Source: Gammaproteobacteria bacterium
GTDB lineage: Bacteria > Pseudomonadota > Gammaproteobacteria > Pseudomonadales > Azotimanducaceae
Length of the DNA stretch: 64,000 nucleotides
Direction of reading: 5' to 3'
Assembly: GCA_002725995.1 (NCBI GenBank)
Contig: PBRQ01000017.1
Span: 115,844-179,843 of the forward strand
Position numbers and translations under genes: made by a program. The notes beneath the pieces are model-generated. The model ran no database searches. It saw only the letters and a list, made by a program, of their open reading frames with translations, and was not told the origin of the DNA. Below are positions 26,971-41,937 of this stretch, one piece after another. How positions within the stretch are numbered: position 1 is the stretch's first letter; each line of letters opens with the position of its first letter.

Positions 26971-27474
26971 ATGGTGCCATTAGAAATTTTGGAGTTTCCA
27001 GACCCTCGCCTGAGAACCACTGCCAAGCCTGTAAAGGAAATAGACGGCAAGTTGAACAAACTTATCGATCGAATGCTCGACACTATGTACGAAGCTCCCG
27101 GTATAGGCCTGGCGGCTACCCAGCTGAATATCCACCAGCGGCTCGTGGTTCTGGATATTTCGCAAAACAAGGACTCACCTCTGATTCTCATCAATCCTGT
27201 ACTGGCCAGCCAGGAAGGGGAGCTTGAAACGGATGAAGGGTGCCTCTCTGTCCCAGGATTTTATGAGGCGGTCACTCGCGCGAGCCATATACATGTAAAG
27301 GCCCTGAGCCGGGATGGAGACCCGATTTCCATCGAGGCAGAAGACCTGCTCGCAGTCTGCATTCAACATGAAATTGATCATCTCGACGGTAAGCTGTTCG
27401 TGGACTACCTTTCGGCCGCTAAACGGCAGATGATTCGCAAAAAACTGCTCAAGCTGCAACGGCAACAGGCCTGA
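26971..27474 (+). CDS. def: peptide deformylase
   Basis: 167 aa metalloenzyme that removes formyl from nascent N-terminal fMet. All three motifs are intact: [10 protein letters not shown] (motif I), [11 protein letters not shown] (motif II, metal Cys) and [12 protein letters not shown] (motif III, H-E-x-x-H). Start ATG 26971 gives the family-typical [15 protein letters not shown]. fmt, which makes the formylated initiator tRNA, follows after 4 bases. Confidence 0.96.
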   Translation: MVPLEILEFPDPRLRTTAKPVKEIDGKLNKLIDRMLDTMYEAPGIGLAATQLNIHQRLVVLDISQNKDSPLILINPVLASQEGELETDEGCLSVPGFYEAVTRASHIHVKALSRDGDPISIEAEDLLAVCIQHEIDHLDGKLFVDYLSAAKRQMIRKKLLKLQRQQA

Positions 27475-27478
27475 TTGC

Positions 27479-28408
27479 TTGAAAATCGTTTTCGCTGGTA
27501 CTCCAGATTTTGCAGCGAGGCATCTCGCTGCTATTGCTGATTCCCAGCACAAGCTGGCTGCGGTCATTACACCACCAGATAAACCAGGAAAAAGAGGGCG
27601 CCAGCCCGTTCCAAGCCCGGTGAAACGACTCGCTGAAAGCCTCGGGGTAGAAGTCCGACAGCCTAGCCGCCTTGGGGTTGAGAACATTGCGGACCTTGCA
27701 GTAGATCTCCTGCTGGTCGTGGCCTACGGACAGATTCTTAGAAACGACGTACTCAAGTTCCCAGCGCATGGCTGCGTCAATGTGCATGCATCCCTGCTAC
27801 CCAGGTGGAGAGGGGCTGCACCAATTCAGCGGGCAATCCTTGCTGGAGATAGCGAAACCGGAATTTGCATTATGCAAATGGATGAGGGTCTCGATACGGG
27901 CGACATTCTGCTGCAGCAGAATGTTCCAATCCTGGTAGACGACACGAGCGAAAGTCTCACAACTCGTCTCGCCGAGATTGGACCTCCAGCGTTACTCAAA
28001 GCCATAGATCAGATTGATACCGGTGCCAGCAATATTACTCCACAAGCTGATGCAGGGGTGACCTATGCAAAAAAGGTCAGTAAGGATGAGGCCAGGATAA
28101 ACTGGCTTGCATCAGGCATGGACATCTCGCGGCAAATCAAGGGTTTTAACCCTGATCCTGTCGCTTTTACCTATTTGCAGGATCTGAGGATAAAGGTCTG
28201 GCAGGCAAGCCCGATGGTGACTACCAGTCCGGGGCAACCAGGAACAATAGCCAGCCTGTCTAAAGCAGGAGTCGAGGTGACATGTGGAGAAGGCTCATTA
28301 CTCATCTCCGCACTTCAACTTCCACTAGGGAAGGGGAAGATCTTAGATGGCCAGAATATTATCAACGCCAGGCGTGATTTACTGTCGCCGGGCAGCTGTT
28401 TCTCCTAG
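27479..28408 (+). CDS. fmt: methionyl-tRNA formyltransferase
   Basis: 309 aa from TTG 27479 (MKIVFAGTPDFAARHLAAI). Transfers the formyl group from 10-formyl-THF to Met-tRNAi. Catalytic signature VNVHASLLPRWRGAAPIQRA (Asn and His), then MQMDEGLDTGDIL with the catalytic Asp, and a C-terminal OB-like tRNA-binding domain from about residue 205. Only a TTG start fits, as the first ATG is far inside the domain. Tightly packed after def. Confidence 0.95.
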   Translation: MKIVFAGTPDFAARHLAAIADSQHKLAAVITPPDKPGKRGRQPVPSPVKRLAESLGVEVRQPSRLGVENIADLAVDLLLVVAYGQILRNDVLKFPAHGCVNVHASLLPRWRGAAPIQRAILAGDSETGICIMQMDEGLDTGDILLQQNVPILVDDTSESLTTRLAEIGPPALLKAIDQIDTGASNITPQADAGVTYAKKVSKDEARINWLASGMDISRQIKGFNPDPVAFTYLQDLRIKVWQASPMVTTSPGQPGTIASLSKAGVEVTCGEGSLLISALQLPLGKGKILDGQNIINARRDLLSPGSCFS

Positions 28409-28422
28409 AATTACCAGAGAAT

Positions 28423-29703
28423 ATGAAAGAATATCAACAGGCAGTTTCGAGCCTCCTGAATGTTGTCAAAATTGGACAGAGCCTTAACGCCAGCATTCCA
28501 TCCGAAGCTACCCCACTGACAAAACAGGTCATCTATGGCGTACTGCGGGACTACTACCTGCTGAACCACCTGTGCGATAGCGTTCTGGACAAGCCTTTGC
28601 CAGCCAAACACCTCGACCTAAGGCTACTGCTCTTTTGCGGAATCTACAGCATCAGATCCCTTAAGCGCCCACAGCACACAAGTGTGAACGCAGCGGTTGA
28701 TGTCACCAGGGACTTAAACAAGCCCTGGGCCAAGGGTCTGGTCAACGCCGTTCTAAGAAACTACATTCGCAGGCGAGACGCGCTAGACGATACATCGCAC
28801 CAGAATATTGAAGTTCAAACCAACCATCCCGAATGGCTAACAACTAGAATCTGCCGTGCCTGGCCAGTGGAGGGTCTCCAGTTACTTCACGCGAATAACG
28901 AACATCCTCCAATGGTGCTAAGAATCAACGAGCAAAAAACCACTCGAGAAGACTATCTAAGGCGATTGGCGGATCTTAACCTTGTCGCCATCCCTGGTTT
29001 ACTGGTTTCATCGTCAGTAGTACTGGCATCACCCTGCCCCGTGAGCCAGCTTCCAATGTTTGAAGATGGCTGGGTGAGTGTACAGGATGAGGCTTCGCAG
29101 CTTGCGGCTCATCTGCTGGTATTAGCGGCTGGCGATAGCGTTCTTGATGCCTGTGCCGCTCCGGGCGGCAAGTCATGTCATCTCCTTGAGAAGAACCCGG
29201 ACATCAACCTTGTCGCCAATGACATAAGCCAGAGTCGCCTAAGGGCGGTAACTGAAAACCTCACCAGACTTGATCTGACTTGCGAAATTACCTCAATGAA
29301 TCTGCTGGATATCAGCAATCGCAAATTCGACAAGATCCTCCTCGACGCTCCCTGTTCTGCTACTGGAATAATTCGCAGACATCCCGATATTAAGTTGCTG
29401 CGCAGAAATACAGATATTGATAAGCTGTGTGCCATGCAACTCAGGCTGATTTCAGCCGCTTGGCAACTACTTTATCATGGAGGGGAGCTCTTGTATTCAA
29501 CCTGTTCCGTGCTTCCCGAAGAAAATGAGGACATCATCTCTGACTTCATATCGGACCGGAAGGATGTACAAGTAGTACCAATCGAGACGGGTGCTGGTAT
29601 CGAGCTTCGAATCGGCCATCAGCTGTTGCCAACCACAGACGGCCACGATGGCTTCTACTATGCCCACCTACGCAAACTGCCAGTGACGAGATCTGATAGA
29701 TGA
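28423..29703 (+). CDS. rsmB: 16S rRNA m5C967 methyltransferase RsmB
   Basis: 426 aa. NusB-like RNA-binding N-terminal domain (residues 1 to about 130, [11 protein letters not shown]), then a SAM-dependent methyltransferase. SAM motif I is [13 protein letters not shown], the substrate-activating site [17 protein letters not shown], and the catalytic Cys lies in [13 protein letters not shown]-terminal [13 protein letters not shown] is typical. Its stop overlaps the trkA start by 4 bases (ATGA). Confidence 0.95.
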   Translation: MKEYQQAVSSLLNVVKIGQSLNASIPSEATPLTKQVIYGVLRDYYLLNHLCDSVLDKPLPAKHLDLRLLLFCGIYSIRSLKRPQHTSVNAAVDVTRDLNKPWAKGLVNAVLRNYIRRRDALDDTSHQNIEVQTNHPEWLTTRICRAWPVEGLQLLHANNEHPPMVLRINEQKTTREDYLRRLADLNLVAIPGLLVSSSVVLASPCPVSQLPMFEDGWVSVQDEASQLAAHLLVLAAGDSVLDACAAPGGKSCHLLEKNPDINLVANDISQSRLRAVTENLTRLDLTCEITSMNLLDISNRKFDKILLDAPCSATGIIRRHPDIKLLRRNTDIDKLCAMQLRLISAAWQLLYHGGELLYSTCSVLPEENEDIISDFISDRKDVQVVPIETGAGIELRIGHQLLPTTDGHDGFYYAHLRKLPVTRSDR

Positions 29704-31073
29704 AGATCATCATACTAGGCGCCGGAGAAGTGGGCGGCAATCTCGCTCAGAACCTGATCAAAGAGGCTCGCGATATCACGGTTGTCGATACCAATGCAGA
29801 TCGCCTCCGGGAACTGCAGGACCGCATCGATATCCGCACCATAAGAGGCCTGGCATCGCATCCCGATATCCTGAGACAGGCCGGGGCGGAAGACGCCGAT
29901 ATGCTTATTGCGGTGACTTCCAGCGATGAAATCAATATGGTGGCATGCCAGGTCGCCTATACCGTCTTCCACACCCCTACAAAAATTGCCCGCATCCGTA
30001 CCGCGGCTTATCTAGTAGATGGCGGTATTTTTCGTGATGAAGCCATGCCGGTCGATCACATCGTTAACCCGGAAAAGATCATCACTCAGGATATCAAGCG
30101 CCTGATCGATAACCCGGGTGCACTTCAGGTCATGGAATTCGCCAATGGTCAGGTTCAGCTCGTCTGTGTCAAGGCTTACTACGGTGGCCCCCTAGTTGAC
30201 CAGGAACTGCGCTATATCAGAAAGCATATGCCAATGGTGGATACCAGAGTCGCCGCCATTTTTCGCAAGGGTCACCCCATCATTCCAAAAGGAACTACCA
30301 TTATTGAAGCGGACGATGAGGTCTTTTTTATCGCTGCCGCTGATGATATCCAGAGCGTGATGAGTGAGCTGAGAAGAACTGAACGACCAAACAAAAGAAT
30401 CGTTATCGCCGGTGGTGGTCATGTTGGTCGCGGTCTTGCTGAATCGGTAGAGAGCAAATACGGTGTTCGTATCATCGAGAGCAGCAAGCAAAGGTGCTAC
30501 GAACTTTCAGAAACACTGCATCGAACTATTGTGCTTGCCGGTAATGCATCGGATCGCGAACTTCTATTGGAAGAGAACATTGAGGAGGCAGACGTTTTTT
30601 GCGCTGTCACCAGTGATGACGAAGCCAACATCATGTCTTCAATGCTGGCTAAGAGTCTCGGCGCAAGAAAAGTTATTACCCTGATAAATAATCCAGCCTA
30701 CGTAGATCTCATAGAAGGCCATGATATTGATATCGCGATTTCCCCACAGCAGTCAACGCTCGGCTCCATACTGACTCACATACGCCGAGGAGATGTCGTC
30801 AAGGTTCATGCCCTTCGACGCGGCGCCGCAGAAGCAATTGAGGCGATCGCTCATGGGGACGAAACCAGCTCGAAGGTCATTGGCAGATCTCTGGGCGATA
30901 TCGAACTACCTTCTGGTACAAACATCGGCGCTATCGTTAGGGGTGAAAATGTCATTATTGCCCATGACGATATCGTCATCAAACCAGGCGACCACCTGAT
31001 ACTTTTTCTCGTCGACAAGAGCAAGATTCGCAATGTCGAGAAATTGTTTCAGGCTCCACTCAGCTTTTTCTAG
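29700..31073 (+). CDS. trkA: Trk system potassium uptake regulator TrkA
   Basis: 457 aa peripheral NAD(H)-binding regulator of TrkH/TrkG. Two tandem RCK units: the first Rossmann [20 protein letters not shown] loop at residues 5-17, the second [16 protein letters not shown] at about residue 235, each followed by a TrkA-C domain. Start overlaps rsmB. trkH lies 3 bases downstream, so the channel and its regulator are made from one transcript. Confidence 0.95.
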   Translation: MKIIILGAGEVGGNLAQNLIKEARDITVVDTNADRLRELQDRIDIRTIRGLASHPDILRQAGAEDADMLIAVTSSDEINMVACQVAYTVFHTPTKIARIRTAAYLVDGGIFRDEAMPVDHIVNPEKIITQDIKRLIDNPGALQVMEFANGQVQLVCVKAYYGGPLVDQELRYIRKHMPMVDTRVAAIFRKGHPIIPKGTTIIEADDEVFFIAAADDIQSVMSELRRTERPNKRIVIAGGGHVGRGLAESVESKYGVRIIESSKQRCYELSETLHRTIVLAGNASDRELLLEENIEEADVFCAVTSDDEANIMSSMLAKSLGARKVITLINNPAYVDLIEGHDIDIAISPQQSTLGSILTHIRRGDVVKVHALRRGAAEAIEAIAHGDETSSKVIGRSLGDIELPSGTNIGAIVRGENVIIAHDDIVIKPGDHLILFLVDKSKIRNVEKLFQAPLSFF

Positions 31074-31076
31074 TCA

Positions 31077-32525
31077 ATGCACGTAAAGGCAGCTTTAAGA
31101 ATACTGGGCAGTCTACTGATGATATTCAGCATAACTATGCTGCCGCCGCTTTTTGTCTCCTGGATATTCGAAGATGGTGCCGCATCCATATTTGTAGATG
31201 CCTTTGTCTACACAGTCATTTCTGGATTCATAATCTGGCTTACTTTCCGAAAACACAATGATGAAATGAGAACCAAAGATGGGTTTCTCATCACCGTTTT
31301 TTTCTATCTGGCCCTGGGCATCTTCGGTAGCATCCCCTTTCTTGAGGCAGGGGGAGTAGAGCTTGATATTCCAGACGCATTGTTCGAATCCTTTTCCGGA
31401 TTCACCACTACCGGCGCAACCGTTATCACCGGTCTGGACACTCTACCGCAATCAATCCTTTTCTACAGGCAACAACTTCAGTGGCTCGGTGGTATGGGCA
31501 TTATCGTCCTGGCAGTTGCCATCCTGCCCATGCTCGGTATCGGTGGCATGCAGCTCTATCGTGCAGAAACTCCTGGCCCGGTAAAGGACAGCAAACTCAC
31601 GCCCAGAATTAAACAGACCGCCGTTGCTCTCTGGTCAATTTATCTCGGTCTAACGACGCTCTGCGCGATTGCATACTGGCTGGCTGGAATGACTTGGTTT
31701 GACGCTATCTGTCACAGTTTTTCCACGGTAGCGATAGGAGGATTCTCAACCCACGATGCCAGCATCGGCTATTTCGATTCCACACTGATTGAATCGGTTG
31801 CCGTTGTCTTTATGTTGGTCTCAGGAATTAACTTTGCCCTGCATTTCTTTGCAGTTCGTGACCAGTCAATACTGCACTATTTTCGTGATGATGAGGTGAA
31901 GTTCTACCTAACAATACTCCTGGTTTCCACTGCGACGGTTTCTGTACTCCTGGTCTACTTTGAAGTCGCAGAAGGTACAACGGCCTTCCGCCTGGCAATT
32001 TTTGAAGTGGTATCCATCTTTACGACAACCGGCTTTGCCATCGCTGATTTCAGCCAGTGGCCTGGCATAATCCCCATCATAATATTTTTTGGCGCCTTCG
32101 CCGGCGCTTGTGCTGGTTCAACCGGTGGTGGCATGAAAGTGATGCGTTTCATGCTTATCTGTAAACAGGCTTTCCGCGAAATTCATCGCCTGATACACCC
32201 CAACGCCGTATTTCCTATCAAGGTTAACAAGCATCGAATTCCCTCTAACGTAATCGAAGCTATATGGGGATTCTTTTCAATATACGTTATCGTCTTTCTG
32301 TTCATGGACCTGGCAATGATGGCCACTGGAATGGACTTTCTGACCGCCTTTTCTGCTGTTGGGGCTGCTATTAATAACCTGGGTCCGGGATTGGGTGATG
32401 TCTCTCTGCACTACGGGAACATAACCGACAGTGCGAAACTCCTGCTTTGCTTCACAATGATTCTTGGCCGCCTTGAGATCTTCACCATTTTGGTACTTTT
32501 TAGCCCCATGTTCTGGAGAAAATAG
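31077..32525 (+). CDS. trkH: Trk potassium uptake channel TrkH
   Basis: 482 aa inner-membrane K+ channel with four pseudo-repeats, each with a pore loop. Filters visible: SFSGFTTTGATVI, FSTVAIGGFSTHDAS, SIFTTTGFAIADF and AAINNLGPGLGD. The gating-loop region GSTGGGMKVMR lies between repeats 3 and 4. Length matches TrkH (about 483 aa). Starts 3 bases after trkA and ends facing the lipid A acyltransferase gene, 23 bp away. Confidence 0.95.
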   Translation: MHVKAALRILGSLLMIFSITMLPPLFVSWIFEDGAASIFVDAFVYTVISGFIIWLTFRKHNDEMRTKDGFLITVFFYLALGIFGSIPFLEAGGVELDIPDALFESFSGFTTTGATVITGLDTLPQSILFYRQQLQWLGGMGIIVLAVAILPMLGIGGMQLYRAETPGPVKDSKLTPRIKQTAVALWSIYLGLTTLCAIAYWLAGMTWFDAICHSFSTVAIGGFSTHDASIGYFDSTLIESVAVVFMLVSGINFALHFFAVRDQSILHYFRDDEVKFYLTILLVSTATVSVLLVYFEVAEGTTAFRLAIFEVVSIFTTTGFAIADFSQWPGIIPIIIFFGAFAGACAGSTGGGMKVMRFMLICKQAFREIHRLIHPNAVFPIKVNKHRIPSNVIEAIWGFFSIYVIVFLFMDLAMMATGMDFLTAFSAVGAAINNLGPGLGDVSLHYGNITDSAKLLLCFTMILGRLEIFTILVLFSPMFWRK

Positions 32526-32548
32526 ATCTAGTAACAGGCTATCCAATC

Positions 32549-33445
32549 CTAGTGAAACACATCGGGTTTACCAAAGCGGTAGATCCTCTTCTCCCCCGAT
32601 GGGCGTACCTTGAAGCGTTTATATTCCCACTGATACTGAGCAGGGTACTCCTTTACACAGTTCTCCACGGTGGTGTTAATGGCACGAACCGACTGCTCTA
32701 AATCCGTTGAATAGATGCCTTCGTCAACTGAACTAAACCTGATATCAAATTGACCGCCATCCAGACGGACAACACAGGCGGCAACAACCCGTGCCCCGGT
32801 TTTGAGTACAAGTCGGCTTATCAGTTGATCCGTGAGGGCTGCATTGCCAAAGAATGGTACATACAGTCCACTGGCTGGTACCTGGTCCGGCAATATGGTG
32901 ACTACTCCGCCATTTTCCAGCACTCGATACAGCCTGGCAACTCCCTTGACATTAGTAGCAACAAGCTCGTTGCCAAATCGACTGCGCACCCTTTGCATGA
33001 TCTTTTGCTGGTGGGGTTTGCGGGGAGGTTGATACAGAGCGGTCATCTTGCCCCTGGTAGCAAAATAGGCATTAAACAGCTCCCAATTGCCCAGGTGGGG
33101 CAACAGTACAATAGTGCCCTTGCCAGCATCGATCGCTTCATCCAGTAACTCGCTGGAGACTGTGCCGGCAATCCACTTTTCTAGCACAGGGTTGCCGGCC
33201 AGCCAGGCGGCGGGAGTTTCCATCAGGGTTTGTCCGGTACTCTGCAGACTCTTCTTCACCAGCTTCTGGCGATCTGCAGCAGACAACTCAGGGAAGCACA
33301 GCAGCAAATTGGCAACCGTCACCTGGTAAGCTCTGGTGCGGAACAGATAGCTCACATACCCGACCAGGCGACCGAGAAACTGACTCACCTGCCTTGGCAG
33401 ACGCGCCAGAACTAGAAGCAAAAACTCTACAAAACGACCTCGCAT
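32549..33445 (-). CDS. lipid A biosynthesis acyltransferase (LpxL/HtrB family)
   Basis: 298 aa inner-membrane protein that adds a secondary acyl chain to lipid A. The N-terminal anchor is VEFLLLVLARLPRQVSQFLG. The catalytic motif is LLPHLGNWELF (H-x4-D/E form H-L-G-N-W-E) at about residue 117. The glycine and Asp region GGVVTILPDQVPASGLYVPFFG and C-terminal YQWEYKRFKVRP are typical. Acyl donor and position (LpxL, LpxM or LpxP-like) cannot be told. Homologues occupy this place beside glyQ in pseudomonads. Confidence 0.9.
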   Translation of the reverse strand: MRGRFVEFLLLVLARLPRQVSQFLGRLVGYVSYLFRTRAYQVTVANLLLCFPELSAADRQKLVKKSLQSTGQTLMETPAAWLAGNPVLEKWIAGTVSSELLDEAIDAGKGTIVLLPHLGNWELFNAYFATRGKMTALYQPPRKPHQQKIMQRVRSRFGNELVATNVKGVARLYRVLENGGVVTILPDQVPASGLYVPFFGNAALTDQLISRLVLKTGARVVAACVVRLDGGQFDIRFSSVDEGIYSTDLEQSVRAINTTVENCVKEYPAQYQWEYKRFKVRPSGEKRIYRFGKPDVFH

Positions 33446-33663
33446 ATAGCTACGTTACTCTCTCTCGACATTTCTTAGCCAATAAAAGGTGATAATTGAC
33501 CATCGCGGATCATAATGCCAGTTACTTCAAACGGGCCTCGGCCTTCCTATTCGCCCCCTACCTCACCTTTTGCAATCACAACAAGTAGTTGATCAGAGGT
33601 TACCTAGGTATACTTACGCCCTTTTTATGCCGGGACTAAATCGGCTCAAGGCAAGAGGACAAG

Positions 33664-34599
33664 ATGGCAGCGGTCGATACATTTCAGGACCTGATCCTAT
33701 CACTTCAAAAATACTGGTCAGACCTTGGCTGCGTCATCATGCAGCCATACGACATGGAGGTCGGTGCGGGTACTTTTCATCCAGCCACTTTTCTTAGGGC
33801 GATTGGTCCCGAAAACTGGCAGGCCTCCTACGTTCAGCCTTGTCGCCGCCCCACGGATGGCCGCTATGGAGAGAATCCGAACCGGTATCAGTACTACTAC
33901 CAATACCAGGTCGTGATGAAACCCTCACCAGAGAATTTCCAGGATCTTTACCTGGATTCCCTTCGCCACCTGGGAATCGACCCTCTGGTCCACGATATCC
34001 GGTTCGTTGAAGATGATTGGGAATCACCAACTTTAGGTGCATGGGGTCTTGGCTGGGAAATCTGGATGGACGGCATGGAAATATCACAGTTCACCTATTT
34101 CCAGCAGGTCGGTGGACTTGAGTGTTATCCGGTCATGGGAGAAATCACCTACGGCCTAGAACGGCTGGCCCTATATCTGCAAGGAGTCGAGGATTTCAGG
34201 CAGCTGGTTTGGACACAAAAGGACGATCAGACGGTCACCTATTCGGATGTCTATCTCCAATATGAAATTGAAATGTCCAGGTTCAACTTCGACGAATCAA
34301 ACGTGGCTGGTCTTTTTTCCCAGTTTGACTTTTTTGAGTCAGAAACAAAGCGGCTACTGGACACAGGCTTGTCTCTACCTGCCTACGAGTATGTTATGAA
34401 GGCTTCTCATGTATTTAACCTGCTTGATGCCCGTCAGGCTATCTCTGTAACGGAAAGGCAGCGATATATTCTCAGGGTTCGTACTCTGGCCAGAGGTGTA
34501 GCACAAACCTACTTTAAGTCGCGATTGGATCTCGGCTTTCCACTTGCTGATGCCAAGGCGAGAGACTATGTACTGCAGGAGGTAGAAAATGCCAAATGA
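33664..34599 (+). CDS. glyQ: glycyl-tRNA synthetase alpha subunit
   Basis: 311 aa catalytic subunit of the alpha2beta2 class II glycyl-tRNA synthetase. Family segments: [38 protein letters not shown] in outline, [20 protein letters not shown] (motif 2), and [16 protein letters not shown] (motif 3). Start ATG 33664 gives the usual N-terminus. The 218-bp region upstream is the divergent promoter region with the acyltransferase; I see no T-box. The 3' end overlaps glyS by 11 bases. Confidence 0.96.
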   Translation: MAAVDTFQDLILSLQKYWSDLGCVIMQPYDMEVGAGTFHPATFLRAIGPENWQASYVQPCRRPTDGRYGENPNRYQYYYQYQVVMKPSPENFQDLYLDSLRHLGIDPLVHDIRFVEDDWESPTLGAWGLGWEIWMDGMEISQFTYFQQVGGLECYPVMGEITYGLERLALYLQGVEDFRQLVWTQKDDQTVTYSDVYLQYEIEMSRFNFDESNVAGLFSQFDFFESETKRLLDTGLSLPAYEYVMKASHVFNLLDARQAISVTERQRYILRVRTLARGVAQTYFKSRLDLGFPLADAKARDYVLQEVENAK

Positions 34600-36649
34600 T
34601 CACCTTCTGTTGGAGATAGGTTCCGAGGAGCTACCGCCAAAATCTCTAAGACAACTAATGTTAAGCCTGGAATCGAATCTTTCTGAGCAACTTGGCAGTG
34701 CTGGCTTCTCCTTCAGCACCACGCGGAGCTACGCTACCCCGAGAAGGCTTGCGGTGCTCATAGAGGATCTGGCCGACAAGCAAAGTGACCAGCAAATTGA
34801 GAAAAGGGGTCCTGCAGTATCGGCAGCTTATGACGACAAGGGTGAACCAACGAAAGCTTTGCTCGGATTCGCCCGATCGTGTGGAGTCGAAGATCCAGCG
34901 AGTCTTGAAAGGCTCTCATCCGAGAAGGGAGAGTGGGTATTGTACCGCGGCGTACAGGAGGGAAAGTGTCTCCAGGACGAAATTGAACAGCTGGTGGCAA
35001 ACTCAGTAGCAAACCTGCCAATTGACCGAAATATGCGCTGGGGTAGTAAGCGACTTGAATTCGCCCGACCAGTTCACTGGGTTGCTCTGATATATGGTAG
35101 TGAAATTCTACCAGCTAACATCCTTGGCAAGGAAACGGGCCGAGCCAGCAGGGGACACAGGTTCATGTCTGATGGTGAAATTGCGATTCAAAACGCCAAA
35201 GACTACCCCGCTACGCTGGAGAAAGCTTCCGTAATTGTTGACTTTGAGCAGCGCAAACAAGAAATTGTAAAGCAGCTAGAAGATCAGGCATCTAGCCTGG
35301 AAGCCAATCTGGAGCTGGACGAAAGTCTTTTGGATGAAGTCACTGCACTAGTAGAATTTCCTTGTGTCTTGTCCGGTAGCTTCGGAGCTGACTTCCTGGA
35401 AATTCCGGAGGAAGCCCTGATTTCAGCTATGAAAAAGCATCAGCGGTATTTTCATCTTACTAACGATAAAGATAAGCTGCTAGCAAACTTCATAACTGTT
35501 TCAAACATATTGAGCAAGGATTCATCCATTGTGATAGCGGGAAACGAGAGGGTTATCAGGCCGCGTTTGGCAGATGCCGTATTCTTTTTTAGAAAGGATT
35601 CAGCTACCACCATGGTAGAAAAATTGACTCGACTACAGTCAGTTGTATTCCAGTCTGAACTAGGCACTTTCTATGAAAAAGCTGAACGTGTTTCCAAGTT
35701 GGCTGGATCAATTGCCAAGGAATCTCAGATAGATGAGGTCGCTAGCACCCGAGCTGGATTACTGTGTAAAGCAGATCTTGTTTCTGAGATGGTAAATGAG
35801 TTTCCAGACTTACAGGGGACCATGGGCGGTTATTACGCGGCCAATGATGGTGAGGACGAAGCCGTTTGCAACGCTATCCGCCAGCACTACATGCCTATTT
35901 TTTCCGGGGCGGGACTTCCATCCAACCCTGTAGCCAGCTGCGTTGCTCTCGCCGACAAACTCGATACTGTCGTTGGACTATTCGCCGTAGGGCAACCGCC
36001 TTCTGGTTCGCGTGACCCCTTCGGCCTGCGACGCCAGACTCTTGGCATAATTCGTATCTGTATCGAGAACAAGCTTTCGCTGGATATCCAGGGGATCCTT
36101 CAGACTGCCCTGGATCTACATCAACGTACCTCTTCTCCAGGGAATGTTTTTGATTACATTCTCGATCGACTGGAAAACTGGTACGGTGAACAAGGGATCG
36201 ATCAAGATGTTTTCAACTCGGTGCGTTACAGCCATGCAGGAATTACCGATCTGTTGGAGGCTGACTACAGAATCCACTCAGTACAGGCTTTTCGGCAGCA
36301 CCAGCAAGCAGCAAATCTAATTGAAGCAAACAAGAGAGTTGCCAACATCCTAAAAAAAGCCACCTTTGATATCCTTGAGTCACCTGATCCATCACTCTTC
36401 AAGGAGCTATCCGAAGAGAACCTTGCTGATCACGTAAAATCTATACAGCAGAAATTTGCCGAGGGAAGTCTCAATTATGAGGAAAAGTTTCTTCAGCTCG
36501 CTCAGCTACAGCCTCATGTAGATAAATACTTCGATGATGTCATGGTGATGGCGGACGACCGGGACCTAAAGGACAATCGCCTTGCTGCACTGGCAGAGCT
36601 GAGGATCATTTTCCTGGAGGTCGCAGATTTCTCTCTGCTGCAATCCTGA
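34589..36649 (+). CDS. glyS: glycyl-tRNA synthetase beta subunit
   Basis: 686 aa tRNA-binding beta subunit. N-terminal [14 protein letters not shown] is the diagnostic start. Central [16 protein letters not shown] and [32 protein letters not shown] are conserved, and the C-terminus contains the HD-like and anticodon-binding region ([33 protein letters not shown]). Starts within the last codons of glyQ, so the subunits are coupled. Confidence 0.96.
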   Translation: MPNDHLLLEIGSEELPPKSLRQLMLSLESNLSEQLGSAGFSFSTTRSYATPRRLAVLIEDLADKQSDQQIEKRGPAVSAAYDDKGEPTKALLGFARSCGVEDPASLERLSSEKGEWVLYRGVQEGKCLQDEIEQLVANSVANLPIDRNMRWGSKRLEFARPVHWVALIYGSEILPANILGKETGRASRGHRFMSDGEIAIQNAKDYPATLEKASVIVDFEQRKQEIVKQLEDQASSLEANLELDESLLDEVTALVEFPCVLSGSFGADFLEIPEEALISAMKKHQRYFHLTNDKDKLLANFITVSNILSKDSSIVIAGNERVIRPRLADAVFFFRKDSATTMVEKLTRLQSVVFQSELGTFYEKAERVSKLAGSIAKESQIDEVASTRAGLLCKADLVSEMVNEFPDLQGTMGGYYAANDGEDEAVCNAIRQHYMPIFSGAGLPSNPVASCVALADKLDTVVGLFAVGQPPSGSRDPFGLRRQTLGIIRICIENKLSLDIQGILQTALDLHQRTSSPGNVFDYILDRLENWYGEQGIDQDVFNSVRYSHAGITDLLEADYRIHSVQAFRQHQQAANLIEANKRVANILKKATFDILESPDPSLFKELSEENLADHVKSIQQKFAEGSLNYEEKFLQLAQLQPHVDKYFDDVMVMADDRDLKDNRLAALAELRIIFLEVADFSLLQS

Positions 36650-36667
36650 TCCGCAAAGGTAAAGCAG

Positions 36668-37219
36668 ATGAATACACAAGATGAATCAGCCCGGATCGTT
36701 ATCCTGGATCGTGATGGCGTTATCAACCAGGATTCGCCCGACTACATAAAGTGCCCCGATGAATGGCAGCCTATTCCCGGCAGCCTCGAAGCTATCGCGT
36801 TACTACACCAGAACGGGTACAGCATTCACGTTGCAACAAACCAGGCGGGCATCGCTCGTGGTTTCATCGCGGAATCCAGCCTCACCGCCATCCATGAAAA
36901 GATGTCGACTATGATTGTTGCAGCAGGAGGGAAACTATCCAGTATTCACTATTGCCCTCACCACCCGGATGACAGGTGTGGTTGCCGTAAACCCGCACCC
37001 GGTCTTCTGCATAGGATCGCGACCGAATCGGGTATCGATATTGCTCAAGTGCCTTATGTTGGTGATTCTCTTAAGGATGTAGAAGCAGCCGAAGCAGCCG
37101 GCTGCAAAGCCGTGCTGGTTCTTACCGGCAATGGGGTCGAAACAAGGAAGCTCAGACCCAATATGGACCAGGTTTACGATGACTTACTGACCTACGCAAA
37201 AGACATAATATCCCTATAA
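36668..37219 (+). CDS. gmhB: D-glycero-beta-D-manno-heptose 1,7-bisphosphate 7-phosphatase
   Basis: 183 aa HAD phosphatase of the ADP-heptose pathway for LPS inner core. Motif I is ILDRDGVINQDSPDYIK, motif II NQAGIARGF, motif III/IV YVGDSLKDVEAAEAAGCKAVLV. The zinc-binding loop CPHHPDDRCGCRKPAPG distinguishes GmhB from other HAD enzymes. Follows glyS after 18 bp and converges on gyrB, as in pseudomonads. Confidence 0.92.
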   Translation: MNTQDESARIVILDRDGVINQDSPDYIKCPDEWQPIPGSLEAIALLHQNGYSIHVATNQAGIARGFIAESSLTAIHEKMSTMIVAAGGKLSSIHYCPHHPDDRCGCRKPAPGLLHRIATESGIDIAQVPYVGDSLKDVEAAEAAGCKAVLVLTGNGVETRKLRPNMDQVYDDLLTYAKDIISL

Positions 37220-37245
37220 ATCAATTAGCTATACACCATTTTCCA

Positions 37246-37273
37246 TTGCGTAGATTGCTTTTGCGTAGATCGC

Positions 37274-37275
<2 letters not shown>
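37246..37275 (+). repeat. 15-bp tandem repeat at the gyrB 3' end
   Basis: TTGCGTAGATTGCTT (37246-37260) is followed directly by TTGCGTAGATCGCTT (37261-37275), with one mismatch. The second copy touches the gyrB stop codon, so a local duplication has shaped the gyrB/gmhB convergence. No hairpin with a T run is present. Confidence 0.8.
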
Positions 37276-40775
<3,500 letters not shown>

Positions 40776-40779
<4 letters not shown>

Positions 40780-41876
40780 AACTTCATTGGCATAACCACA
40801 TAAAGGGTATCTTCACTATCCGGGTCTTCGAGGAGCGCACTACTATTCCCGTCATGCAGGGTCATTCTTACTTTATCGCTCTCCAGAACGCCCAGCACAT
40901 CCAGTAAATAGCTGACGTTGAAGCCAATTTCGAGCCCCTCTCCATCATATTCTACCGATACTGTCTCTTCTGCCTCCTCCTGCTCGGGATTGTTGGCAGA
41001 TAACTGTATAGATCCCTTACTGAGGATCACCCTAATACCACGGAATTTTTCGTTTGAGAGGATCGCTGTTCGATTAAGTGCCTGGCGTAATTCAATCCTG
41101 TCCGCATGAATGATCTTGTCACCATTCCGTGGTATAACTCGCTCGTATTCAGGAAATCGACCGTCCACTAGTTTCGAGGTCAGGGTATAGTCCTTCGATG
41201 ATACGCAGATATGGCCTGTACCAAGGGCCAATTGCACATCCCCTTCCAGCTCATTTAATAAGCGCTGAATTTCTACTATTCCCTTTCTTGGTACTATGAC
41301 CTGCCGCGTTTCATCGTTCTCTGTCTTTATCTCGAGAGTCCCCATAGCCAGACGATGGCCGTCGGTTGAGACAGATCTCAAAAGACCAGCACCAATCTCG
41401 ACCAACATACCGTTCAGGAAGTAACGAACGTCCTGTTGAGCCATTGCAAAACTGGTGCTATCCAACAACTTCTTGAATGCCTTACTTTCTATCTTTGATG
41501 ACGTTTCAGACGCTGTACTGTCAACTGCTGGGAAATCTTCTGCCGGCAAAGTTGAAAGGTTTGATCGGAATCTACCAGACTTAATCTCAAGCCGCTGCTC
41601 GTTGAGCACAAACTCGATTTCTGCCTTTTCAGGAATTTCGCGACAAATATCCACCAGCTTCCGTGCTGGCACTGTGATATCACCCGGACTGGCAGCATCT
41701 AACTCCACCCTGCCTACCAGTTCTACTTCCAGATCCGTACCCGTCATCGACAACTGATTTTCAGTCACCTGCATCAATACATTCGCCAGCACTGGTAAGG
41801 TCTGGCGACGTTCTACAACGCCAGCAACCTGCTGCAAAGGTCGTAAAAGGACTTCTCGATTAATAGAAAATTTCAC
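40776..41876 (-). CDS. dnaN: DNA polymerase III beta sliding clamp, recF-proximal copy
   Basis: 366 aa, the same length as E. coli beta. N-terminus MKFSINREVLLRPLQQVAGVVERRQTLPVL. Partner-cleft elements are canonical: TDGHRLAM, RFPEYERVIP, and the C-terminal YVVMPMKL (E. coli MPMRL). NNPEQEEAEETV is also conserved. It overlaps recF by 4 bases and is preceded 61 bp upstream by a second dnaN gene. Hand comparison of the last 71 residues of the two gives 40 identities with no gap. This copy is likely the housekeeping clamp. Confidence 0.94.
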
Positions 41877-41937
41877 TAGACACCATTATGTATGTGCGTC
41901 GATATGTTAGTAAGCGCTTACACTAAGCCTAACTCAA

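Noticed and set aside
33446..33663. T-box or other riboswitch in front of glyQ
   Set aside because: No specifier stem, T-box sequence or attenuator terminator was seen; T-boxes are not expected in gammaproteobacteria for glyQS.
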